A stretch of DNA of 5,381 nt from Xanthobacteraceae bacterium. GTDB taxonomy: Bacteria > Pseudomonadota > Alphaproteobacteria > Rhizobiales > Xanthobacteraceae. The stretch covers positions 1-5,381 of the forward strand of contig JASHVC010000098.1 in NCBI GenBank assembly GCA_030039655.1, read 5' to 3'. Below are positions 1 to 5,004 of this stretch, one piece after another (the first letter of the stretch is position 1; every line of letters starts with the position of its first letter). Under the pieces are notes generated by a model. It was not told the DNA's origin, ran no database searches, and saw only the letters and a list, made by a program, of their open reading frames with translations. The translations under genes were made by a program, and so were the position numbers.

Positions 1-1
1 G

Positions 2-244
2 ACCGCCGGTATGTCGGCGACCGAGACTCACGAGACGATCCAGTTGCTGGAACGCATCGCCGCCGAACGCGGCCTGACATTGCTCTTCACCGAGCACGAC
101 ATGGAGGTCGTGTTCTCCATTGCACAGAAGATCGCCGTGCTGCATCAGGGCCGCATCATTGCCGAGGGGAAACCCGAGGAAGTGCGAACCGATCCCGAAG
201 TGCGGCGAGTCTATCTGGGACACGGGCTCACGCACGCGCAATGA
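2..244 (+). CDS. livG: Branched-chain amino acid-type ABC transporter ATP-binding protein, LivG-like (5' truncated)
   Basis: This is the C-terminal part of a cytoplasmic ATPase subunit of a LivFGHMK-type (HAAT family) importer, which hydrolyses ATP to drive uptake of a periplasmic-binding-protein-delivered substrate. The reading frame is open from the left edge. The first visible residues, TAGMSATET, match the D-loop that follows the Walker B motif (LDEP) in LivG, so the Walker A, signature and Walker B motifs lie outside the window. The switch (H-loop) histidine is seen in LLFTEHDM (His codon 95-97). It is followed by the family-typical tail: IAVLHQGRIIAEGKPEEV, then a DPEVRRVYLG-like ending. 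The LivG-type tail and the LivF-like gene directly downstream support LivG over other ABC ATPases. The stop codon overlaps the next start as ATGA (241-244), implying translational coupling. The substrate is unknown: systems of this family also carry amides, urea and aromatic acids. Confidence 0.9.
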   Translation, partial: TAGMSATETHETIQLLERIAAERGLTLLFTEHDMEVVFSIAQKIAVLHQGRIIAEGKPEEVRTDPEVRRVYLGHGLTHAQ

Positions 245-960
245 CAACAGCCCAACCATCGCTGCTCGCGATCGAGGAGTTGCAGGCCGCGTACGGTCTG
301 TCGCGCGTCCTTTTTGGCGTTTCGCTGCAAGTGGACGCCGGCGAATGCGTGTGTCTGTTGGGCCGCAACGGCGTCGGTAAAACGACGACAATGCGTTCGG
401 TCATGGGTTTCTTGCCGCCCGTCAGCGGCCGTATCTTATGGAAGGGCACCGACATCGCGGGCTGGTCGCCGCATCGCGTAGCGCGCGCCGGCATCGGCTT
501 CGTACCCGAAGACCGGCGCATCTTTGCCGAGCTGACGGTGTGGGAAAACCTCGATGTCGCAACGCGCGCGGCGCGACGCTCGGGCAATTGGACGATCAAC
601 TCGGTCTACGAACTGTTTCCGGTGTTGCGCGAGTTGCGCGACCGTCGCGGCGGATTTTTGTCAGGTGGCGAACAGCAAATGTTGACCATCGCCCGCACGC
701 TGTTGGGCAACCCTGAACTTCTGCTGCTCGACGAGCCGTCCGAGGGGCTCGCGCCGCTAGTCGTCGAGGCGCTGCTCCACAACATCCGCGCGCTGAAGGA
801 ACAGGGCGTGACGATCCTGCTGGCCGAACAAGGCGTCGACTTCTTACTGGCGCTCGCCGATCGTGTCTACATCCTCGAAAAAGGAGCGGTCCGCTATACC
901 GGCGCGGCGGCCGGGCTACGCGACGATCAGGCACTGCGCGACCGCCTTTTGTCGCTTTAA
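241..960 (+). CDS. livF: Branched-chain amino acid-type ABC transporter ATP-binding protein, LivF-like
   Basis: A complete 239-residue ATPase, the usual LivF length; it is the second nucleotide-binding subunit that dimerises with LivG under the LivHM permeases. Visible motifs in order are Walker A GRNGVGKT (41-48), a Q-loop-region segment VPEDRRIF (88-95; LivF normally has VPEGRR-like), signature LSGGEQ (140-145) and Walker B LLLLDEP (160-166) followed by SEGLAP. The switch region reads LLAEQG, so Gln197 stands where most ABC ATPases have histidine. This is normal for LivF (typically VEQN), although Gly replaces the usual Asn. The start ATG overlaps the upstream stop by four bases and has no strong Shine-Dalgarno sequence of its own, consistent with coupling to livG. 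It appears to be the last gene of its operon, followed by a 205-base gap. Import substrate cannot be told from the ATPases alone. Confidence 0.93.
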   Translation: MTTAQPSLLAIEELQAAYGLSRVLFGVSLQVDAGECVCLLGRNGVGKTTTMRSVMGFLPPVSGRILWKGTDIAGWSPHRVARAGIGFVPEDRRIFAELTVWENLDVATRAARRSGNWTINSVYELFPVLRELRDRRGGFLSGGEQQMLTIARTLLGNPELLLLDEPSEGLAPLVVEALLHNIRALKEQGVTILLAEQGVDFLLALADRVYILEKGAVRYTGAAAGLRDDQALRDRLLSL

Positions 961-1165
961 TAGGCGCTGTACGGCGGTGCTGCGCCACTTCGGCTTTCCC
1001 AGCAATTGACCGCAAACGATTGAATATGTTTGCGTATCTCGAAACGGCCGACGCCGTTAAATGGACCCATCAGCAAAATTGTGCCGGCACGCCGTTCTGG
1101 ACTATAAGGCGACATAAGGCCGAGTCCGCTCGCGATCTCGGCCAACAAAACCTCGCAACGAGGAC
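961..1165. other. Intergenic region between the ABC and TRAP operons
   Basis: These 205 bases carry no convincing gene on either strand. They hold an imperfect GC hairpin just after livF (GGCGC 963-967 with GCGCC 982-986, no T-tract, so not a good terminator), an inverted repeat AACGGC-CGAC-GCCGTT (1043-1058), a 10-bp perfect palindrome GTGCCGGCAC (1081-1090) and two copies of ATAAGGC ten bases apart (1104-1110 and 1114-1120). It is the likely control region for the TRAP operon. Confidence 0.6.
1079..1108 (+). promoter_or_regulatory. Candidate sigma70-like promoter for the TRAP operon
   Basis: A possible -10 element TATAAG (1103-1108, five of six to TATAAT) lies 18 bases after a weak -35 candidate TTGTGC (1079-1084). 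The perfect palindrome GTGCCGGCAC (1081-1090) overlaps this -35 and runs into the spacer, a position where a dimeric regulator could block or aid polymerase. The predicted transcript would have a leader of about 60 bases before the binding-protein gene. The -35 match is poor, so this is tentative. Confidence 0.3.
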
Positions 1166-1167
1166 AT

Positions 1168-1172
1168 GAGGG
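1168..1172 (+). promoter_or_regulatory. Ribosome binding site that favours the start at 1178
   Basis: GAGGG lies five bases before the ATG at 1178, a good Shine-Dalgarno spacing. The alternative in-frame ATG at 1166 also follows a GAGG (1160-1163), but only two bases separate them, which is too close for efficient initiation. This is the reason for choosing 1178 over 1166. Confidence 0.5.
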
Positions 1173-1177
1173 AAGAA

Positions 1178-2206
1178 ATGCTCAGCCGTCGCTCAGCTCT
1201 TAAATCCGCACTTGCTGCACCAGCTCTCATGGCTGCCGGCCGGCTGAACTCGGCCGCGGCCGCGGTGACATTGAAAATCTCGCACCAATTTCCGGGAGGC
1301 ACAATGGAGGAAGGTGACTTCCGCGATCGTCTGTGCCGGAAATTCGCGGCCGAACTGGAAAAGCGCACCAACGGCGCGATCACCGGGCAGGTGTATCCGA
1401 ATTCATCGCTGATGAAGACCGTGGCGCAGTTCTCGGCGCTGCGCAAAGGCGCACTCGATGTCAGCCTCTACCCCATCTCCTACGCGGGCGGAGAATTTCC
1501 CGAGCTCAACATCGGATTGATGCCGGGCCTGGTAAGCTCCTATCCGCAAGGCGCCGCGTGGAAGACGTCGCCGATCGGGCAAAAATTCTCAGCGTTCCTT
1601 GCCGACAAGGGCGTCGTTATCCTCTGCTGGATTTGGCAGGCCGGCGGAGTTGCAAGCCGCGGTAATCCGATCGTGCAGCCTGATGACGCGAAGGGCCTGA
1701 AAATTCGCGGCGGCAGCCGGGAAATGGACGAGATGTTGCAGGCCGCCGGCGCCACGACTCTGTCGACGCCGTCGAATGAACTTTATGCCGCAATGCAGAC
1801 CGGCGCTTGTGACGCCGCCATTACCTCTTCGACCAGCCTGATCTCCTTCCGGCTCGAAGAGGTGGCCAAGAGCCTGACCACTGGGCGCGGCAAGTCGTAT
1901 TGGTTCATGCTCGAACCGCTGGTCATGTCGAAGCAGATTCTGGACGGGCTCCCCAAGGACCAGCAGGACATCATCGTGGCGCTCGGAGCCGAGCTGGAAA
2001 AGTTCGGCACCCAGGAGGCCATGGCTGACGACCAGAAGGTGGCCGACGTCTACGCCAAGAAAGGTGCCAAGGTCGCCGATCTCGACGAGGCGACCGTCGA
2101 TAAGTGGCGCAACATCGCCCGCGGCACCGCGTGGAAGGATTACGCCGACAAGGGACCGCTGTCGGCCGAATTGCTTAAGCTCGCGGAGGACGTGCACGTA
2201 TCCTGA
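1178..2206 (+). CDS. dctP: TRAP transporter substrate-binding protein, DctP type
   Basis: Periplasmic solute receptor of a tripartite ATP-independent periplasmic transporter. It binds an organic acid and passes it to the DctQM membrane complex. The protein is 342 residues from the ATG at 1178; an in-frame ATG at 1166 would add MREE. The N-terminus carries an export signal with a twin-arginine-like stretch SRRSALK (3-9), a short hydrophobic part and an Ala-rich cleavage site (probably after Ala29, before VTLKIS). Mature-protein features of the DctP fold include LKISHQF at its start, the GLKIRGG segment whose Arg177 occupies the position of the family's conserved carboxylate-binding arginine, and the downstream TPSNELYAAMQTGACDA block (about 198-214) that matches the usual P-x-x-ELY-AL-x-G-x-x-D pattern. 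Conserved Arg suggests a carboxylate ligand, but which one is not visible. The gene is followed only 18 bases later by the small permease gene. Export by Sec cannot be excluded because the Tat motif is imperfect. Confidence 0.9.
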   Translation: MLSRRSALKSALAAPALMAAGRLNSAAAAVTLKISHQFPGGTMEEGDFRDRLCRKFAAELEKRTNGAITGQVYPNSSLMKTVAQFSALRKGALDVSLYPISYAGGEFPELNIGLMPGLVSSYPQGAAWKTSPIGQKFSAFLADKGVVILCWIWQAGGVASRGNPIVQPDDAKGLKIRGGSREMDEMLQAAGATTLSTPSNELYAAMQTGACDAAITSSTSLISFRLEEVAKSLTTGRGKSYWFMLEPLVMSKQILDGLPKDQQDIIVALGAELEKFGTQEAMADDQKVADVYAKKGAKVADLDEATVDKWRNIARGTAWKDYADKGPLSAELLKLAEDVHVS

Positions 2207-2224
2207 CCGTGCTAAAACGCGGTG

Positions 2225-2776
2225 ATGGAATACGTAACGGAGAGCGGCGTTGCAGAAAAACCCCCGGAGTCCGATAAGGACACCGGGGGTATTTTTGGAT
2301 TTCTGTTCACACACCTCAACCGCGTCATCGTCTTTGTGTCGTCTATCGCCATGGTGGTTGCGGCGCTGGTTCTCACCTACAGCGTCGTTACCCGTTATTT
2401 CCTGCATCTGTCGACCGATTGGCAGGACGAACTGTCCGTGTTCCTGATCATCGGCGCCGTGTTCATGTCCTCGGCGGCGATCCAGGCTCAGCGCGGTCAC
2501 GTCGCCATCGAGGCGATCGTGGGCCTGCTTGGTAAGCGCGCCAACGCGATACGCCAAGTCGCGGTTGACATCGCCAGCATGACGTTCTGCGGCTACTTCG
2601 CCTGGAAGTCCTGGACGCTGCTCGCCGAGGCTTGGACGGAGAACTATCACTCCGAGTCGACCTGGGGGCCGCCGCTGTGGATCCCCTACTCGCTCATGTC
2701 GGTCGGCATGACGCTGCTGAGCCTTCAACTGCTGCTCCAGGTCATCGATGAGCTGGCGCGCCGGGCGCGGCCATGA
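2225..2776 (+). CDS. dctQ: TRAP transporter small permease, DctQ type
   Basis: Small membrane subunit of the TRAP transporter, which partners the large permease in the inner membrane. From the ATG at 2225 it has 183 residues; a GTG immediately before it (2222) is an equally possible start. Four hydrophobic segments are seen at roughly 34-56, 69-87, 108-131 and 151-173. Family-like signatures are TRYF (56-59) after the first helix, DWQDEL (65-70) opening the second and RGHVAIE (90-96) after it. The first 25 or so residues are hydrophilic, look unlike the family core, and are encoded by a terminator-like hairpin (2256-2296). Starting below the hairpin would require CTG 2303, or GTG 2336/ATG 2351, which cut into helix 1, so the upstream start is preferred. 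No clear Shine-Dalgarno sequence precedes it, so coupling to the dctP stop 18 bases upstream is likely. The end overlaps the next gene by ATGA. Confidence 0.88.
   Translation: MEYVTESGVAEKPPESDKDTGGIFGFLFTHLNRVIVFVSSIAMVVAALVLTYSVVTRYFLHLSTDWQDELSVFLIIGAVFMSSAAIQAQRGHVAIEAIVGLLGKRANAIRQVAVDIASMTFCGYFAWKSWTLLAEAWTENYHSESTWGPPLWIPYSLMSVGMTLLSLQLLLQVIDELARRARP
2256..2296 (+). terminator. Intrinsic-terminator-like hairpin inside the 5' end of the small permease gene
   Basis: AAAAA (2256-2260) precedes CCCCCGG (2261-2267), a single A, GTCC (2269-2272), loop GATAA (2273-2277), GGAC (2278-2281), a single A, CCGGGGG (2283-2289) and then TATTTTT (2290-2296). The stem has seven G/C pairs, one A-A mismatch and four more pairs, plus flanking A-T pairing. 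It has the form of a Rho-independent terminator and could work on both strands because A and T tracts flank it. It starts about 50 bases after the dctP stop and falls at codons 11-24 of dctQ. It probably terminates part of the transcription after dctP or stabilises the dctP mRNA end. Readthrough must occur for the permease genes to be made. Function is inferred; the structure is directly visible. Confidence 0.65.
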
Positions 2777-4125
2777 CCACGCTGTCCATCGGCCTTCTTT
2801 ATGCGGCGGCCACTCTGGTCGTGATGTTCGCCGGCATGCCCATAGCCTTCGCGCTCGGCGCGGTGGCGACGCTGTTCATGATCGCGTTCATGCCGGCGTC
2901 CTCGGTCGATACGATTTCGCAAAACGTGTACGAGGAAATGGCCTCGATCACGTTGTTGTCGATTCCGTTGTTCATTCTCAAGGGCTCCGCCATCGGCCGC
3001 TCGCGCGCCGGCCAGGATCTCTACGGCGCTTTGCACGCCTGGATGCACCGCATCCCTGGCGGACTCGGCATCGCCAATGTTTTCGCCTGCGCGCTCTTTG
3101 CCGCGATGGCCGGCTCATCGCCGGCGACATGCTCGGCGATCGGTTCGGCAGGCATTCCGGAGATGCGCAAGCGCGGTTATTCCGGCGCCTTCGCGGCTGG
3201 CATCATCGCCGCCGGCGGCACCCTCGGCATCCTGCTGCCGCCGTCCATCACTATGATCTTGTACGCCGTCGCCGCCGAGCAATCGCTCGGCCGACTGTTT
3301 CTCGCCGCTATCGGCCCGGCGCTTCTGCTTGTCGTGCTGTTCGCCACCTATGCCATGTGGCAATTCCGCCGCGAATATCGCCAAGCGCAGGACATTTACC
3401 AGCGCACCGGCGTTCATTCGCAGCTGCTGCAGGAAGACAAGCTGACAACGCGCGAGAAGTTTGCACTGCTGCCGCGCGTGCTGCCGTTCGTCATTCTGCT
3501 GACCGGCGTGATGATCGCCCTCTATGGCGGCTATGCCACCCCATCGGAAACCGCCGGCCTCGGCGCCGTGCTCGCGCTCCTGCTCATCGCCGGCATCTAT
3601 CACGTATGGACGGTCACCGAGCTCAAGCCGATCCTCATATCGACGCTTCGCGAATCGACCATGCTGATGCTCATCGTCGGCATGTCGCTGCTTTATTCCT
3701 ATGTGATGAGCTATCTGCACATCAGTCAGTCGGCGGCGCAATCGATCGTCGACTGGCACCTCTCGCGCTGGGTACTGCTGTTCGCCATCCTGGTCTTCGT
3801 GGTGGTGCTCGGATTCTTCCTGCCACCGGTTTCCATCATTCTCATGACCGCTCCGATCATCCTGCCGCCGCTGCGCGCGGCTGGATTCGATCTCATCTGG
3901 TTCGGCGTCATCATGACGATCGTGATGGAGATGGGCCTCATTCACCCGCCGGTCGGACTTAATCTGTTCGTCATCCGCAATATTGCGCCTGACATTCCGC
4001 TGCGCGACGTGGTGTGGGGCACAATCCCGTTTGTCATACTGATGGTAATCGCCGTGGTCACCATGTGCTTCGTGCCCGGAATCGCCACCGCCTTCTCCGA
4101 TCTGGTCATGGGACCGGGGCATTGA
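2773..4125 (+). CDS. dctM: TRAP transporter large permease, DctM type
   Basis: Large integral membrane subunit of the TRAP transporter, which forms the ion-coupled substrate pathway (usually Na+ driven in characterised members). It has 450 residues, normal for the family, and is hydrophobic throughout with about a dozen predicted membrane segments. Diagnostic blocks include FAGMPIAFALG (19-29), IPLFILKG (64-71), the first half-site AAMAGSSPATCSAIGSAGIPEM (about 110-131), GGTLGILLPPSI (148-159), YGGYATPSETAG (251-262), LGFFLPPVSIIL (346-357) and GLIHPPVGLNLFVI (388-401). The paired GSS/LPP and HPP-GLNLFV elements are the repeated clamshell halves expected of DctM. A charged cytoplasmic loop lies at about 198-234. 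The start ATG overlaps the dctQ stop (ATGA, 2773-2776), indicating coupled translation and matched stoichiometry. It ends the TRAP operon: the next gene is 63 bases downstream and unrelated in function. No missing motif or frameshift was seen. Confidence 0.93.
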   Translation: MTTLSIGLLYAAATLVVMFAGMPIAFALGAVATLFMIAFMPASSVDTISQNVYEEMASITLLSIPLFILKGSAIGRSRAGQDLYGALHAWMHRIPGGLGIANVFACALFAAMAGSSPATCSAIGSAGIPEMRKRGYSGAFAAGIIAAGGTLGILLPPSITMILYAVAAEQSLGRLFLAAIGPALLLVVLFATYAMWQFRREYRQAQDIYQRTGVHSQLLQEDKLTTREKFALLPRVLPFVILLTGVMIALYGGYATPSETAGLGAVLALLLIAGIYHVWTVTELKPILISTLRESTMLMLIVGMSLLYSYVMSYLHISQSAAQSIVDWHLSRWVLLFAILVFVVVLGFFLPPVSIILMTAPIILPPLRAAGFDLIWFGVIMTIVMEMGLIHPPVGLNLFVIRNIAPDIPLRDVVWGTIPFVILMVIAVVTMCFVPGIATAFSDLVMGPGH

Positions 4126-4188
4126 TTATTCTGGCCTCGCTACCATCCAAAGGCTGCGAGCCGGTGGGACGACCTTTAGGTACCTACT
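4126..4188. other. Short gap between dctM and the DUF1345 gene
   Basis: Sixty-three bases without a gene. They contain a weak bulged inverted repeat (GG plus CTCGC at 4133-4140 with GCGAG plus CC at 4156-4162, 15-base loop, no T-tract) and a 10-bp perfect palindrome TAGGTACCTA (4177-4186) that covers the presumed ribosome binding site of the next gene. No convincing promoter or terminator is visible, so readthrough from dctM is possible. Confidence 0.4.
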
Positions 4189-4893
4189 TTGGACAAATCT
4201 CCCATTGCCGAACCGACTTCGAGCTGGCGTGAACTGAGCGAAGCGACGCCGTTCGGGCGATTTTGGCGCCTGCATATCCGCCTGTGTGCTTCGACAGCGT
4301 TCGGTATCGCGGTGGCGCTGGCACTGCTCGCCCTGCCCTGGCGCTCGGCAACGCGCATCCTCGTCGGCTGGGACTCGGGCGTCACTCTCTATCTGTTGCT
4401 GATCTCTCGGCTCATGGCGCACGAGTCAATCGCCACAATTCGTAAAAGAGCCGCGTTCGAAGACGAAGGCGCAATCGCCCTTCTGGTGCTCACGACGGCA
4501 GCAGCCATCGCCAGCCTCGCTGCCGTCGTCGCCGAACTCGGCGAATCGCCCACCGCGTACCAAGTCGCGCTGGGTATCGGCACAATTTTGCTGTCCTGGG
4601 GCTTCATGCACACCATTTTCGCCCTCCACTACGCCCACGAGTTCTATGGTGAGGGTGGCGACCACCGGATCGGCGGGCTCATCTTTCCCGGTGATGATCC
4701 GCCCGATTATTGGGACTTTCTGTACTATTCGCTGGTCGTCGCCATGACCGCGCAGGTCTCCGACGTACAAATTACCAGCAAGGTCATTCGGCGGCTGACC
4801 GCCGCGCATGGCGTCATTTCCTTCTTCTTCAACGTCACGGTGCTGGCGTTGACCGTGAACATCGTGTCCACGCTGATGCAAGTCGATCACTAA
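4189..4893 (+). CDS. DUF1345 family integral membrane protein
   Basis: A 234-residue predicted inner-membrane protein that I recognise as DUF1345 (PF07077-like), a family with no settled function to my knowledge. Hydrophobic segments lie at about 33-50, 62-77, 96-116, 126-147, 176-188 (short) and 205-230. Recognisable family stretches are GWDSGVTLYLLL (60-71), ALHYAHEFY (145-153), the DPPDYWDFLYYS block (170-181), MTAQVSDVQITS (186-197) and HGVISFFFNVTVLALTVNIV (207-226). The start is TTG at 4189: a stop codon (TAG 4177-4179) lies in frame just upstream, TAGG at 4177-4180 gives a modest Shine-Dalgarno sequence eight bases before it, and no in-frame ATG precedes the first helix. The gene sits 63 bases after the TRAP operon, and a functional link to transport is not shown. 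The WDFLYYS-to-VSD segment resembles an ion-channel pore loop in layout, which is only suggestive. Confidence 0.85.
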   Translation: MDKSPIAEPTSSWRELSEATPFGRFWRLHIRLCASTAFGIAVALALLALPWRSATRILVGWDSGVTLYLLLISRLMAHESIATIRKRAAFEDEGAIALLVLTTAAAIASLAAVVAELGESPTAYQVALGIGTILLSWGFMHTIFALHYAHEFYGEGGDHRIGGLIFPGDDPPDYWDFLYYSLVVAMTAQVSDVQITSKVIRRLTAAHGVISFFFNVTVLALTVNIVSTLMQVDH

Positions 4894-4947
4894 CCGGATG
4901 CAACTCTTTCTAGAGAATTAGCCCGGACCGCTTATTGTGCATCAGAG

Positions 4948-4975
4948 TTGCCCCCACCGAATGGCGCGATATAGT
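4948..4975 (+). promoter_or_regulatory. Candidate sigma70-like promoter for the cytochrome c gene
   Basis: TTGCCC (4948-4953) and TATAGT (4970-4975) match the -35 and -10 consensus at four and five of six positions with a 16-base spacer. Transcription would begin near 4982, giving a leader of roughly 23 bases before the ATG at 5005. This is visual matching only. Confidence 0.35.
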
Positions 4976-4991
4976 CGCCTCGCGAATCGTT

Positions 4992-4999
4992 GGGGGTGA
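4992..4999 (+). promoter_or_regulatory. Strong ribosome binding site for the cytochrome c gene
   Basis: GGGGGTGA ends five bases before the ATG at 5005 and contains GGTGA, complementary to the 3' end of 16S rRNA. It fixes the start of the partial cytochrome gene. Confidence 0.6.
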
Positions 5000-5004
5000 C
5001 CAGC

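Larger units (their letters stand above)
4894..5004. other. Intergenic region upstream of the cytochrome c gene
   Basis: A 111-base gap with two short overlapping inverted repeats: GATGCA 4897-4902 with TGCATC 4938-4943, and GCAACTCT 4900-4907 with AGAGTTGC 4944-4951. It also holds CCCCCA 4951-4956, complementary to TGGGGG 4991-4996 beside the ribosome binding site. A promoter candidate lies at 4948-4975. No T-rich terminator follows the DUF1345 stop. Confidence 0.45.

Noticed and set aside
117..131. Altered conserved motif in dctM (GSSPATC in place of the more familiar GSS-V/A-AT)
   Set aside because: From memory this is a common variant in DctM-type permeases, so not unusual. Coordinates here are residue numbers of the protein (window about 3121-3165).
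834..834. Missing switch histidine in the LivF-like ATPase
   Set aside because: Glutamine at this position is normal for LivF subunits, so it is not a sign of inactivation.
963..986. Hairpin GGCGC/GCGCC right after livF as a terminator
   Set aside because: Only five pairs with a 14-base loop and no T-tract afterwards.
1006..1011. TTGACC as a -35 element for the TRAP operon
   Set aside because: A good -35 match, but no acceptable -10 hexamer occurs 16-18 bases downstream.
1251..1265. CGGCCG/CCGCGG palindromes early in dctP
   Set aside because: They arise from consecutive Ala codons (GCC/GCG) at the signal-peptide cleavage site.
1589..2728. Long antisense open frame (379 codons) across dctP and dctQ
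   Set aside because: It is the mirror of two clearly recognised transporter genes, is rich in Arg/Gly/His from GC-rich codons, and matches no family I know.
2748..3962. Open frame of 404 codons on the + strand in another frame of dctM
   Set aside because: It overlaps the well-supported large permease and encodes an Arg/His-rich sequence without recognisable domains.
3115..4122. Long antisense open frame (335 codons) across dctM
   Set aside because: Its composition (His, Asp, Arg, Gln repeats) is the usual reverse image of a hydrophobic membrane protein gene; no start signal or family features.
4133..4162. Inverted repeat after dctM as an intrinsic terminator
   Set aside because: The stem is short with a bulge and a 15-base loop, and no T-run follows.
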